Of a DNA stretch of 64,000 bases, positions 35,216-45,370 are shown piece by piece; position 1 is the first letter of the stretch, and every line of letters starts with the position of its first letter. Source of the stretch: a bacterium (lineage in GTDB: Bacteria > Electryoneota > RPQS01); the NCBI GenBank assembly GCA_016721565.1, contig JADKHW010000025.1:1-64000 (forward strand), given 5' to 3'. A program made the position numbers and the translations under genes. The notes below the pieces were generated by a model. That model had not been told where the DNA came from. It did not search any database and worked only from the letters and a program-made list of their open reading frames with translations.

Positions 35216-36403
35216 ATGAAAAAATTTAGCGCGTTTGTTTTGCTTGCCGCATTGATCTCGACTGCCGCTTATGCAATTCCGCCGTGTGAAGCGACGGGCT
35301 GCCGCACACAGACGCAAGGCGGTTGGGGCAACGATTGCCACGGCGGCAATCCGGGTTGCTATCGCGACGCACATTTCGCCGAAGCATTTCCAAGCGGCTT
35401 GACCATCGGCGGCACGTTTACGATTCAATTTTCGTCCGCTAATGCCATTAGAATCTTTTTGCCAGCAGGAAGCACAGGTGGTTCGTTAACACAAAATCAC
35501 ACTGATCCGGCCAGCACCGAAGCCGGAGTGTTCGCAGGTCAAGTGACTGCTCTTGCATTGTCGCTTGGATTTTCGGATGCCGGACTTCCAGGTTTCTGTG
35601 ATTTAGGAAGCCTCTACTATCTCAGTCCTATCGCAATCGACGGCAGTCCGTTCTCCGGCATGACTGTTTATGAATTGTTTGATCTTGCCAATGAAGTGCT
35701 CGGCGGCAATCTTGCCAACTTGCCCGGCGGCACGACGCTTTCTAATTTGAATGACGTCATCACGGCGATCAACGAAAACTATGATAACGGCACAACTGAT
35801 AACGGAGATCTCGTCTGTGATATTGAGCTTGCAGCTGAATTGATTTCGTTCTCAGCAGTTGCACGCGATGGTTCAATTGAACTCGCTTGGGCCACCGCAT
35901 CGGAAAGCGACGTGCAGCGATTTGAGGTTGAACGCGCAGTCAATGGCAATTGGAGTGTCGTGGGTATTGTGAACGGACTTGGCGACAGCCCAGTCGGTCA
36001 TAGCTACCGCTTTGCCGATGAGAACATCATTAACGGCACGACCTACAGCTATCGTTTGGCCGAGCTTGCCGCAAACGGCAATCGCAGCACGATGCCGAAT
36101 GTTGTCCAAGTGGAAGCGGGAATTGAATCCGCATTGCCGACAGAGTTTTCACTTATGCAGAACTATCCGAATCCGTTTAACCCAAGCACGCAGATTTCGT
36201 TCTCGCTGCCTGATGCTTCGAACGTAACTTTGGCGGTGTTTGACGCACTGGGCAGGAATGTGGGCACTTTGGTGAAGGGTACGATGGCTGCAGGCACGCA
36301 TAATGTCAATTTTGACGCCGCGAATTTGTCGAACGGTATCTACTTCTATCAGCTTAAGGCCGGAGAATTTTCCGCTGTCCGTAAGATGATGCTGTTGAAA
36401 TAA
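35216..36403 (+). CDS. Secreted protein with QGGWG-type N-terminal domain and sorting domain
   Basis: 395 residues. ATG 35216 follows GAGGAG by five bases and opens a signal peptide (FSAFVLLAALISTAAYA). The N-terminal domain (about 22-205) begins CEATGCRTQTQGGWGNDCHG, a sequence type recurrent in secreted proteins of FCB bacteria (recalled, not searched), with TIGGTFTIQFSSANAIRIFLP and EAGVFAGQVTALALSL (key: F-T/S-AI-x-FLP and GVFAGQ). An Fn3-like segment follows (about 210-310) with ELAWATASESDVQRFEVER, then the sorting domain (NYPNPFNPSTQISFSL to VRKMMLLK). Function unknown; a surface or extracellular role is likely. Confidence 0.8.
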   Translation: MKKFSAFVLLAALISTAAYAIPPCEATGCRTQTQGGWGNDCHGGNPGCYRDAHFAEAFPSGLTIGGTFTIQFSSANAIRIFLPAGSTGGSLTQNHTDPASTEAGVFAGQVTALALSLGFSDAGLPGFCDLGSLYYLSPIAIDGSPFSGMTVYELFDLANEVLGGNLANLPGGTTLSNLNDVITAINENYDNGTTDNGDLVCDIELAAELISFSAVARDGSIELAWATASESDVQRFEVERAVNGNWSVVGIVNGLGDSPVGHSYRFADENIINGTTYSYRLAELAANGNRSTMPNVVQVEAGIESALPTEFSLMQNYPNPFNPSTQISFSLPDASNVTLAVFDALGRNVGTLVKGTMAAGTHNVNFDAANLSNGIYFYQLKAGEFSAVRKMMLLK

Positions 36404-36423
36404 TCATCAATCAAATACGACGT

Positions 36424-36458
36424 AAAACGCCCGTCCGAGATTCGGACGGGCGTTTTGT
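36424..36458. terminator. Bidirectional intrinsic terminator
   Basis: AAAACGCCCGTCCGA-GAT-TCGGACGGGCGTTTTG, between the convergent genes ending at 36403 and 36475. Confidence 0.9.
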
Positions 36459-36474
36459 TTTACAAAATTGAAGG

Positions 36475-38457
36475 TTACTTGCCGAGCTTTTGCGCGTACT
36501 CAGGCCAATAACTATTGTTTGGATCTTCACGTGAATAGAACGTCAAGAGACTTCTTGCCGTGGCAATGTCTCCGGTCTTTGCGACGGAGTCCACCATGCA
36601 TGCTCGCGAAATCCACTTCTTCATGGTGTTTCCGTATGCGACGGTCGAATCAACGAGTAATGCTGTATCTACTAAATCACGTGCGCGCGTAAGTTCTCCG
36701 CGTTTCGCCTGTGCAGTTGCATAGTAGAATAGATTACCAGCATACTCTTTGTTGGCGCGCGCGGCTTCCATTGCATAGTATGAAGCTTCGTTTATTTTGT
36801 CTGACAGCTTGTAGGCTTCTGCCAGATTGTACAGATAGCGCGGGTTCTTGTCCGAGGCAACGGCCTTCTCCCACGCTTCGACGCGCTTGTCAAGTTCACC
36901 TGTCTTCTGATAATAGAGAGCCAGATTCTCCCAGCCGTAGCCTGAGCGCGATGCGTCTATGTTGAGCAGCGCTCTGAAATGCGCGATGGCTGAACTTTCC
37001 ACTGTCTGCACAACGACGGCCGGAACGAGAATCAGCAGAATGATTGCCAACAGACTCGCGCGCAATTTAGGAAGTTGAATTGCATCAAACTCGAATTGCG
37101 AAAGTCTCCAAGCTCCGTAAAACATCGTCGGCCACAGCGCGGCGGTAACGATGTCCCAATCGCGAGCCATGCCTAAGTTCGGACTGAAGACGGCGGCGAA
37201 AAACGCGCTCGCTCCGGCGGCGAGTAGCAGGAAGTTCTCTTGATTGTTCGCGCGAACACTGCCTGATCTTCTACGCGTCAACACAAGCGCCAAAACCGCT
37301 GCTCCGCAGGCCCACCATGCGAGATTGATGAGGTCCATGAAATGCCTGACCGAGAGAAGCGCGTAACCATCCTTCACCCATAACGGCAAAAGCGGCATTA
37401 CGCTGATCCACCCTCTCCATCCTTTGACATATAGATAACTGACCAAACCTATCGCAAGAAACGCAATGACAAGAATTTTCATCCGTTTGAACTGCGCAGT
37501 AGTGTCTTGCTGATCTTGATCACGCTGCTCAAAGTGCATCGTCCATAACAGATACACGAGTGCGGGCAGCATCACAATCGCCATATAGTGCATGCAGACG
37601 GCGAGCATGAATAGCAGAATCGGGATAATAGGAATGGTGCGCGGGGGTTCCATTGCTTTGAGTCCGGCTATCAGGAACAGAACCATCGCCAGCGTAACCC
37701 ACGCGTAGTTCTCAACATAGCCAAAATAGGCCAGCCAACCACCGCACGACAAGATCATCAGCCAGAAGACACTCGGTTCAAACTCTTGGCGCGAACGGAC
37801 AAACCGCAGGAGGATTAAAACAAGCAAGACTCCAGCTATAGCAGACAATATTCTGTAGCACCACATCGCAAGCACGCGGTACTTGAGTTGCCGCTCAACC
37901 CGAGCTTGCTGTCCGGCGCGGCCTTTCTCAACTTTGATGTCCGGTCCAACCAGCTGCATCGCGATTCGGAACGCACCTTCATGCAGCAGCATTGTGCCTG
38001 GCTCTTTTTGCGAGAAGAACCTTCCTGGTGGAATGGTCTCATTGGATTCGATCATGTCACCGACGTGCGCAAGCCGCGTCAAACAAAGTTGACCGTCTCC
38101 CAGCAAACTGCCTTGCACGCTTAGAAGTGTAAACAAAGCGAACGCTGCAATGGCCAACTGTTTTGGTTTAATTGAAATCTTGCGCAACACTTCGTGTTCG
38201 ACAATTCGAATACCATATGGAGACAACAGCAGCGCCGCTAACAGTAGTAGCGGGATTGCAAGTGCAAGATGCATAAACGCAAATTGATGCGCGGCCCAAA
38301 TCCGCCACTCGGGAACAAGCAGTGCAAGCACAGACAACGCCAATGTGGCCACACCGAACCACCAAATTGCCGTAATGACTCTATTGTCAACAGGCTCTTT
38401 GACGATTGGAACGATCTCTGGGACGTGCTCAGCTTTGGGCAACTTGTGCTTTGCCAT
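36475..38457 (-). CDS. Polytopic membrane protein with C-terminal TPR domain
   Basis: 660 residues. About eleven membrane helices (30-480) with one large loop (about 125-200) are followed by a TPR domain (about 500-640), for example YGWENLALYYQKTGELDKRV and YLYNLAEAYKLSDKINEA. The build resembles lipid-linked sugar transferases of the GT-C fold with TPR tails, but the usual D/E motif in the first loop is not clear. It overlaps the GT2 gene upstream by 29 bases and ends the three-gene operon, so a part in exopolysaccharide or glycoprotein synthesis is likely. Confidence 0.7.
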   Translation of the reverse strand: MAKHKLPKAEHVPEIVPIVKEPVDNRVITAIWWFGVATLALSVLALLVPEWRIWAAHQFAFMHLALAIPLLLLAALLLSPYGIRIVEHEVLRKISIKPKQLAIAAFALFTLLSVQGSLLGDGQLCLTRLAHVGDMIESNETIPPGRFFSQKEPGTMLLHEGAFRIAMQLVGPDIKVEKGRAGQQARVERQLKYRVLAMWCYRILSAIAGVLLVLILLRFVRSRQEFEPSVFWLMILSCGGWLAYFGYVENYAWVTLAMVLFLIAGLKAMEPPRTIPIIPILLFMLAVCMHYMAIVMLPALVYLLWTMHFEQRDQDQQDTTAQFKRMKILVIAFLAIGLVSYLYVKGWRGWISVMPLLPLWVKDGYALLSVRHFMDLINLAWWACGAAVLALVLTRRRSGSVRANNQENFLLLAAGASAFFAAVFSPNLGMARDWDIVTAALWPTMFYGAWRLSQFEFDAIQLPKLRASLLAIILLILVPAVVVQTVESSAIAHFRALLNIDASRSGYGWENLALYYQKTGELDKRVEAWEKAVASDKNPRYLYNLAEAYKLSDKINEASYYAMEAARANKEYAGNLFYYATAQAKRGELTRARDLVDTALLVDSTVAYGNTMKKWISRACMVDSVAKTGDIATARSLLTFYSREDPNNSYWPEYAQKLGK

Positions 38458-40198
38458 GTGGTATTTTGCTTAAGGCATCGAGTCGCTCTTGCTCCACGAC
38501 GCGCCTACTCTCAATAGTAAAGATGAAGAAATGCGCGAACGAAATCGTATAGACAAAAGTCCAGAACAACAGAATGTACACAAAGGGTGCGACAGCTTCG
38601 GTGCGGGACATGTGAAACAGCAATCCGCCGATGATTAACAACGTAACGAAGATATAACTTTGCGGCGTTTTCCAGAACGGCTTATGCACATGAATGGCTT
38701 TCTTGGGAGCGGGGACAAAAATCCTCACGTTGCCGAACACGCCACGCAAAACGGACGTGACATACACAGGCAACGTGTTGGCAAGCAGCCCTTGCAGCAG
38801 CACGAGATTTCGCAGCGAATAGCCGCGTAGCCGCATGTGCACATACGGAAACAGTGCAACCGCGACATACAAGGGATAAACTGAAAGATAGACGTAGTCG
38901 ATTGGCCTCATCGTGGGCTGTAAATACCAATCCGCGCCGCCGACTCCGAACCTAACGAACAACAGAAGCAGCATTGGTACCGTCGCCAGATAACCAAGCG
39001 CGAGTGTCACAAAGTAATAGCCCGATGACCACAAGTAATCGATTGCAATCTTAAACGGAACGCGGTTCTTTGTCCATTGATTTTTCCATACAATTCTGGC
39101 GACCGAGGTGTTACCCGTGGCCCAGCGACGCTGTTGCTTCCAATAACCGTACACTGTCGTTGGCCCCATCCCAATTGCGTAAGCCTTGCGATGATAGAGC
39201 GACTTCCATCCTTTCGCATGCAACCAAAACGACGTCATCAAATCTTCCGATACGGTGTGCTCGTCCCATCCGCCGACGCTGTCGAGCGCGTCAATTCGCA
39301 TCACAAAATTCGACCCGCAGCACAAGGCCTGCTCGTTTGCACCTTTGGCCTCCATCACCGAGTCGTACAGTAGCATCTCCTGCATCGCCGCCGCGCGAGT
39401 GGTCCACGTCTCTTCGGCATTTGCATAAAGCTGAGGGGTCTGCACAAACGCGAAACCGTCATCTTGTTCCAAGAGCGGCACGAGTTCGCGTAAGGCTTCA
39501 GGCTTGATCTCGTGATCGACATCAAAGATCGCGATGTACTTTGCGTCCCCGCGCAAACTCGGCAGTGAATCGTTTAGCGCACCGGCCTTGTGTCCGCGAT
39601 TTGGAATGTCGTGCACCGACACGCCCAACTCTTCTGCAACTCGCGTGCAGGCAGCCTTGTTCTCCGGTGTGCGCGAGTTTTCAATCAGATAGGCTCGATA
39701 ATTTGGGTAATCAAGCTGCTTGACGGTGCGTAAGCTACGTTCGAGAATATCCGGATCCTCGTCACAGCAGGCAATCATAATCAGCACTTCTGGAGCAGGC
39801 TCCTGCAGCGGCAACGTCGGCGGAAGTTTGTAGCGATGCGTCGCGCGCCAGCAATAGAAGATGTACAAGAGCCAATGTGACAGCACAAGCAGTTCACAAC
39901 CAAGCAGAACAAATAGTCCGAACGCGTGCACGGGTTCCCAACCCGTTGCGCGCAAGCTTGCGGTGTTGGCAATTTGCGCGAGTACGTACTTCATAAACGG
40001 GATTCGCAAACCCTGCACAAAGATAAATACAATCGCCATCACAAAAAACCACGCCGTCACAGTTCGGCGCAGTGCGGGTGTACGGCGGTATTGATCAAAC
40101 ACCGTGTTGATCTCGGTTCGCGGTTTATAGCCCAGCATAATCAGCGCGGCCAACAGCAAAACTACGAGCGCGGTGTAAATTCCTATCGAAAGAATCAT
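38429..40198 (-). CDS. Membrane-bound family 2 glycosyltransferase (cellulose-synthase-like)
   Basis: 589 residues. Two N-terminal helices, a cytosolic GT-A domain (about 120-360), and four or more C-terminal helices. Catalytic features: EVLIMIACCDEDPDILERSL (first D), IFDVDHEIKPEAL (DxD), HTVSEDLMTSFWLHAKGW (the ED base) and KQQRRWATGN (Q-x-x-RW). This is the pattern of processive synthases such as BcsA. No PilZ domain is seen. Its ATG overlaps the stop of the upstream GT-C gene once that gene's frame is repaired (ATGA). Product polymer unknown. Confidence 0.85.
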   Translation of the reverse strand: MILSIGIYTALVVLLLAALIMLGYKPRTEINTVFDQYRRTPALRRTVTAWFFVMAIVFIFVQGLRIPFMKYVLAQIANTASLRATGWEPVHAFGLFVLLGCELLVLSHWLLYIFYCWRATHRYKLPPTLPLQEPAPEVLIMIACCDEDPDILERSLRTVKQLDYPNYRAYLIENSRTPENKAACTRVAEELGVSVHDIPNRGHKAGALNDSLPSLRGDAKYIAIFDVDHEIKPEALRELVPLLEQDDGFAFVQTPQLYANAEETWTTRAAAMQEMLLYDSVMEAKGANEQALCCGSNFVMRIDALDSVGGWDEHTVSEDLMTSFWLHAKGWKSLYHRKAYAIGMGPTTVYGYWKQQRRWATGNTSVARIVWKNQWTKNRVPFKIAIDYLWSSGYYFVTLALGYLATVPMLLLLFVRFGVGGADWYLQPTMRPIDYVYLSVYPLYVAVALFPYVHMRLRGYSLRNLVLLQGLLANTLPVYVTSVLRGVFGNVRIFVPAPKKAIHVHKPFWKTPQSYIFVTLLIIGGLLFHMSRTEAVAPFVYILLFWTFVYTISFAHFFIFTIESRRVVEQERLDALSKIPHGKAQVAQS

Positions 40199-41690
40199 AA
40201 ATTCAGGGAATCCGGTAAAAGCGGACCAAAGTCGAGGGGTACGGCTTTGCGCTCGCGCAAAGTTATCTTAAGCGGGCAAATCCAAATCCCCGTCGGATTG
40301 ATGTCTTCTGTCGCATGGAGATCAACTGTGCGGACTTCCTTCCCCATGTATTGAGAAGCGGCAGCATGTTTCTATACGATTCTCGTTTGCTGTCATAAGA
40401 ATCAACGACCCAGATCCGCTCCGCGCTGTTTAGTAATGGTTCAAGCGCTTTCACGGAATCTGCGCGCATTACCTGTTCCCGCAAGTGCGGTAAAAGGTAG
40501 TGACGAATCGGAACATTCGTGAACGGCGGATAAGGAATAATAATGTCATTCGAAGTGATGCGCGCAGAAAGATACTCTCCAGCCTGCCGCCACGGATCTT
40601 TGTCCACCTTAGTGTAGTAGTTCCACAGCGGATAGACCGTCAAACTCAGCAAGGCCAAAACAAACAGTTGTCTCGGTAAAGCTTGCAAGCTTGCGGATGC
40701 GGTTGCCATCAAAAATATAACTATAAGCAAACCCGGAATCGTGTAACGTAAAACAAAAACCGGTGTCACGGTCAATGAGACAATCCACGGAAGAAGCCAG
40801 AAGGAAATTCCCAATATGAACAAAAAGATGAAGCCCAACCGCAATCGTGGTTCGCTATAGAATCTGAGGGCCGCAAGCACCGATACCAGCAATAGTGCCG
40901 CCGCGCCGACATACGGGTTCATAAAGTATTTGACCGGCGCTTCAAACAGATCTCTAACAGTGGGCGACGGAATCCAGCTTGCCATCGTTTCTCCGCCCAT
41001 CTTGCTGAACATCGCCGCCGCGTTTTGTGCGGTTTCCGGGATGCAGAGTAAGCACAAGAACAAGAGCGTGAGATAGAACGGTTTCGGATAACGTCCCGCG
41101 CCGCGAAACTCGCGTTCACGCCTGAACGCTAAGAAGATGAGAATTTCGCTGAAGATCAGGAAGACCGCGAAGACGTGCGTGTAATAGGCAAGCGTCGTAA
41201 CGAGAATGTAACCCCACGCGAGCGGCCAGCGATGCTGGCGCATCAGCGAGAGCAACAATATGTACGAAGCCACACACAAGAACAGGAAAAGCGCGTAGGG
41301 CCGCGCTTCTTGAGAGTAGTAGATGGCAAATGGATGCACCGCGAAATACAACGCCGCGAGAATCGCACCGGTGTTCGTGAACAACTGCCGTCCGAGTGTG
41401 TACACCAACGGAATCGTCAGCGCCCCCCAAATAGCCGACCAGAACCGCAACGAGATTTCGCCCGTCCCGAAAATCAGCCCCCAAAACTTCACCCACAAAT
41501 AATAGACAGGGCCTTGGGTCTCAGAATCCCAGCCAAACAGGAGGTCTCCAATGGTGTCATGGACTCGTTTGGCCGTGACAAGCTCGTCCAGCCACAGGCT
41601 CTCTTGCGCCAGTCCGTACATCCGCAGGGCAAATCCTAACAAAATGATCAGCCACAGCCAGCGCGAGTTTTCGGCTTCGGACCTTAGCAC
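40195..41690 (-). CDS. GT-C (family 39-like) membrane glycosyltransferase, C-terminal frameshift
   Basis: About 498 residues after repair. MYGLAQESLWLDELVTAKRV carries the acidic D-E pair of the first external loop typical of PMT/ArnT-like enzymes that use polyprenyl-phosphate sugars; about eleven helices follow, with HPFAIYYSQEARPYAL. The frame as read ends at 40263 with a basic nonsense tail. Adding one G to the run near 40345 continues it as KEVRTVDLHATEDINPTGIW...LLPDSLNL, stopping at 40195-40197 with a four-base overlap to the GT2 start. It is the first gene of the glycan operon. Confidence 0.75.
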
Positions 41691-41782
41691 GGGCTAACCG
41701 AGTGTATGAGGAGCGCATTTGCCATATAATTTCACAAAATACAGGTTACAGCGCAGAATCTCAAGGCGGACTGTCCCGTAAA

Positions 41783-41811
41783 TTGCAATGACAAAGGAAA
41801 ATTGGTTTATT
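41783..41811 (+). promoter_or_regulatory. Possible promoter of the pentose phosphate operon
   Basis: TTGCAA, 17 bases, TTTATT, ending 69 bases before the gnd start. Moderate match. Confidence 0.35.
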
Positions 41812-41880
41812 ACCAAGACACAAGACCCGCGAAGCGGATCTTCTCAAGATTCATAAATTAATATTGGATAAAGGTTTAAA

Positions 41881-42780
41881 ATGAAACTCGGATTTGTCGG
41901 GCTGGGGAAAATGGGGGGCAATATGGTCGAACGACTGTTGCGCGGAGGCCACACTTGCGTCGTCACGAACCGGTCGCAGGACTCAATTGACGCGGCAGTC
42001 TCAAAAGGAGCCATTGGCGCCAAGGATTTAGCCGATGTGGTCTCTAAGCTTGACGGCCCCAAAGTTGTCTGGCTGATGATCCCCGCCGGAGCGCCTGTCG
42101 ATGAGCATATCGCCAAACTGAAAACCATGCTCAAGGCCGGCGATGTTATCGTGGATGGCGGCAACTCTAATTTTCGCGACTCAATGCGGCGTGGCGAGGA
42201 CTTAAAAGCTCTTGGAATTCATTTCGTTGACTCAGGCACCTCCGGCGGCGTCTGGGGTTTGCAGGTCGGTTATTGCCTGATGGTTGGCGGTAGCGAAGAG
42301 GCCTTCAAACTGCTCGAACCGGCGCTAAAAACGCTTGCTCCCGAGAACGGCTACATGCACTGTGGCCCGGTTGGCTCAGGCCATTTTGTCAAGATGGTTC
42401 ATAATGGGGTAGAATATGCCATCATGCAATCTTACGCCGAAGGGTTTGAACTCATGCATCGCGGACCGTTCCCGATTGACTTGCCCGCGGTCTCCAAACT
42501 CTGGGAAAACGGCAGCGTTGTGCGTTCGTGGTTGCTTGAACTTGCCACACTCGCACTTCAAGACGATCCAAAGCTCGAAAAAGTAAAACCGTGGGTGGCA
42601 GACTCGGGTGAAGGCCGTTGGACAGTGCACGAATGCGTGGATTACGCCGTGCCTGCTCCGACAATTGCGGCGGCGGTGTTTGCGAGATTTGCTTCGCGAG
42701 ATGAAGAAGGATTTGGCTTGAGGCTTCTGAGTGCACTGCGGAATCAGTTCGGCGGTCATGCCATGAAAACAGAGAAATGA
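41881..42780 (+). CDS. gnd: 6-phosphogluconate dehydrogenase, short (GntZ-like) type
   Basis: 299 residues, the short form of the family (the common form is about 470). GFVGLGKMGGNM is the nucleotide-binding start, VDGGNSNFRDS and DSGTSGGVWGLQVGYCLMVGG bind substrate, and GPVGSGHFVKMVHNGVEYA holds the catalytic Lys. It converts 6-phosphogluconate to ribulose 5-phosphate. It is the first of four genes with four-base overlaps (gnd-zwf-opcA-pgl), the full oxidative branch of the pentose phosphate pathway. Coenzyme choice cannot be told from this reading; short forms often prefer NAD. Confidence 0.9.
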   Translation: MKLGFVGLGKMGGNMVERLLRGGHTCVVTNRSQDSIDAAVSKGAIGAKDLADVVSKLDGPKVVWLMIPAGAPVDEHIAKLKTMLKAGDVIVDGGNSNFRDSMRRGEDLKALGIHFVDSGTSGGVWGLQVGYCLMVGGSEEAFKLLEPALKTLAPENGYMHCGPVGSGHFVKMVHNGVEYAIMQSYAEGFELMHRGPFPIDLPAVSKLWENGSVVRSWLLELATLALQDDPKLEKVKPWVADSGEGRWTVHECVDYAVPAPTIAAAVFARFASRDEEGFGLRLLSALRNQFGGHAMKTEK

Positions 42781-44309
42781 CCGACGCGACTCAGAATCCG
42801 TTCCGTAGCGGGATGCTGATGGAACATCCCGCCGATGCCTGTGTGCTGATTATTTTCGGCGGCACGGGTGACTTGGCACAGCGCAAACTCTTTCCGTCGC
42901 TGGCTCATCTCGTGCGCGAAGGCAGGCTTTCGGAACAAACGCAATTCCTTTGCGTCTCGCGCAAAGACCTCGATCAGAATGCATTTCGCGACGAGGTTCT
43001 GAAGAATGCGCGCGCGCTTGCCCCGGGTTCAATTCCCGATGAAGAGTTTGCGTCGAAGTTCGCCAATCGAATATTTACCGTCACGGATGCAGCTGAAAAC
43101 GGCAAGTTCGACAAACTTCGTTGGCGTTTGGGTGAAATGGCAGGAGCGGGCGGGCCGAAGAATCATTTGATCTATCTGTCTATTCCGCCGACTGGCTATG
43201 CTCCGACGATTGCCGCGCTGGGAGCAGTTGGTTTAGCCGAACCTGAGCCGGGTGCGTGGAGCAGAATCATCATCGAAAAACCGTTTGGCCGCGATTACGA
43301 CAGCGCTGAAGCTCTGAATAGCTCGGCGGCGGCGGTGTTTCGTGAAGATCAGATATATCGTATCGATCACTATCTCGGCAAAGAGACCGTGCAGAATATT
43401 CTGGTCTTGCGTTTGGCCAACACCCTCTTTGAACCGATTTGGAATCATCACTACGTCGATCACGTTGCGATCACCGCCTCTGAAGCGCTCGGCGTCGAAG
43501 AGCGCGCGCAATACTACGAAGAGTCCGGTGCGCTACGCGACATGATTCAGAATCACTTGATGCAGATTCTCGCAATGGTTGCCATGGAGCGGCCCGCGAG
43601 CCTTGCCGCCGAAGCCATTCGCGATGAAAAACGCAAAGTTCTGGAATCTGTCAGACCATTTACCGAGCAGGATGTTCCGAATGTCGCGGTGCGCGCGCAA
43701 TATGCCGCTGGAGCCGTTGCGGGTAAGGCGGTAGTTGGTTACCTTGATGAAAGAGGGATTAAGCCCAACTCGCGCACGGAAACATACGCGGCGCTAAAAC
43801 TGCACATTGACAATTGGCGCTGGAGCGGCGTGCCGTTCTATTTGCGCACGGGAAAACGCTTGGCCAAGCGCGTCACCGAAGTCGCGATTGTATTTCGCAA
43901 AGTTCCGCACATGGTGTTTGCGCAATCTCCGGTGGACAGGCTTGAACAAAATGTGTTGGCGATTCGCATTCAACCCAACGAAGGCATCAGCCTCAAGTTT
44001 GAAGCTAAACTGCCCGGCCACGCGCTCCATGTGCGGCCCGTCGAAATGGACTTTCGTTACGGAACATCATTCGGCGGAAGACTTTCCGACGCCTATGAAC
44101 GCTTATTGCTCGATGCGATGATCGGAGATCAAACACTCTTTGCCCGACGCGATTCAGTTGAAGAGGGTTGGCGGATTGTGCAGCCTGTGCTGAATGCGTG
44201 GGCCAACGACAAAAGCGATCCGCTTCCACAATATGTTGCCGGAAGCTGGGGTCCCTCGGAAGCGGATGTACTGCTCGCCGCACACAACCATCGCTGGAGA
44301 AAATTGTGA
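42777..44309 (+). CDS. zwf: Glucose-6-phosphate 1-dehydrogenase
   Basis: 510 residues, full length. IIFGGTGDLAQRKLFPSL is the nucleotide-binding loop, IIIEKPFGRDYDSA follows, and RIDHYLGKETVQN contains the catalytic His and substrate residues. It makes 6-phosphogluconolactone. It overlaps gnd and opcA by four bases each. The OpcA partner downstream suggests it is allosterically activated, as in actinobacteria and cyanobacteria. Confidence 0.95.
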   Translation: MTDATQNPFRSGMLMEHPADACVLIIFGGTGDLAQRKLFPSLAHLVREGRLSEQTQFLCVSRKDLDQNAFRDEVLKNARALAPGSIPDEEFASKFANRIFTVTDAAENGKFDKLRWRLGEMAGAGGPKNHLIYLSIPPTGYAPTIAALGAVGLAEPEPGAWSRIIIEKPFGRDYDSAEALNSSAAAVFREDQIYRIDHYLGKETVQNILVLRLANTLFEPIWNHHYVDHVAITASEALGVEERAQYYEESGALRDMIQNHLMQILAMVAMERPASLAAEAIRDEKRKVLESVRPFTEQDVPNVAVRAQYAAGAVAGKAVVGYLDERGIKPNSRTETYAALKLHIDNWRWSGVPFYLRTGKRLAKRVTEVAIVFRKVPHMVFAQSPVDRLEQNVLAIRIQPNEGISLKFEAKLPGHALHVRPVEMDFRYGTSFGGRLSDAYERLLLDAMIGDQTLFARRDSVEEGWRIVQPVLNAWANDKSDPLPQYVAGSWGPSEADVLLAAHNHRWRKL

Positions 44310-45370
44310 GCGGCCCAAACTTGATGACACCGCTTGCTCCACCGCAAGAGGTGGACATTGATAAAATCGAGCAGGAGCTTGAATCGCTTTGGCGTGAAGC
44401 AGAGTCTGCCGATCATCCAATCACACGCGCGACCGCGTTCAATCTCGTGCTCGTATGCGACCACGGAGCAGAAGAAGACGCTCGCGAGCTGATTCCTGAA
44501 CTCGCGCTTGTGCACCCGACGCGCACAATTTTGGTCGTGCTAAATGAATCCGCACCGTCAGCCCAACGCGCGTGGGTAACCGCGCACTGCCGTAAACTCG
44601 AAGGCGAGAATCGCCAGATCTGTTCTGAGGCCATCATCGTCGAAATTGACGGTGAATCTTCGTTGCGCGCGTCTTCGTTGATTCACTCTCTCTCGCTCGG
44701 CAGTTTGGCAACAGCGATTGTGTGGCATCAATCATTGCCGCTGGATCACGCTTTGCTCAAGAGTCTTGCGAGGAGCAGTGAACGCGTCATCACCTGCGCA
44801 ACGGATGATCTTGCTCCGGCCTCTACATTGAAACAGTGGCTCGAACTTTACGAAAGTGTGCCACAAGAGTGTGTCGTGACCGATTTGTTGTGGGCAGAAC
44901 TCTCCGGTTGGCGCGGCGCAGTCGCTGAACTTTTTGATCAAGGATCGAATATCGCGACTCTCAAAGAGGTGCGCATTCACTCCTCCGGCGACAAAATGAC
45001 CTGCGGTGCGCTGTTGTGCGCAGCCTGGATTGCCTCGACGCTCGAATGGAAATTCCAAAGCGTCTCACTGTTCGGCAGCCATCCGGTTATTGCGTGTGAC
45101 GGCGAACGCAATATCGTGTTTTATCCCGAAGGCGGCGCAGTGCCTCCGGGAATCGAGTTCATCTTTTCAAATAACGAGTGCAGCTCTGTGAAGCAAGCCG
45201 GCAATCACTTCTCGTTAACGTGTGGAGATGTTAAGCGCGTCGCACCGCTGCGTCAAGCGGATACGCTCGCGCTCTTAACCCACGAACTTCACGCATGGGG
45301 CCGCGATCCTCGCATGGATAAAAGCGTGCGCATGGCTCACGACTGGTTGCCGGAGTTACTCTTTTCATGA
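44306..45370 (+). CDS. opcA: OpcA-like glucose-6-phosphate dehydrogenase assembly protein
   Basis: 354 residues from GTG 44306, which overlaps the zwf stop (GTGA). The frame is open further upstream but only as a shadow of zwf. Family features: TRATAFNLVLVCDHG, LVHPTRTILVVLNE, ATAIVWHQSLPLDHALLKSL, LWAELSGWRGAVAELFD and the C-terminal sugar-like binding half. It binds Zwf and tunes its activity. The next gene overlaps it by four bases. Confidence 0.85.
   Translation: MSGPNLMTPLAPPQEVDIDKIEQELESLWREAESADHPITRATAFNLVLVCDHGAEEDARELIPELALVHPTRTILVVLNESAPSAQRAWVTAHCRKLEGENRQICSEAIIVEIDGESSLRASSLIHSLSLGSLATAIVWHQSLPLDHALLKSLARSSERVITCATDDLAPASTLKQWLELYESVPQECVVTDLLWAELSGWRGAVAELFDQGSNIATLKEVRIHSSGDKMTCGALLCAAWIASTLEWKFQSVSLFGSHPVIACDGERNIVFYPEGGAVPPGIEFIFSNNECSSVKQAGNHFSLTCGDVKRVAPLRQADTLALLTHELHAWGRDPRMDKSVRMAHDWLPELLFS

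Noticed and set aside
44168..44305. Upstream extension of opcA
   Set aside because: It lies wholly inside zwf, has no ribosome site and encodes a Cys/Arg-rich stretch unlike the family; GTG 44306 gives the usual overlap.
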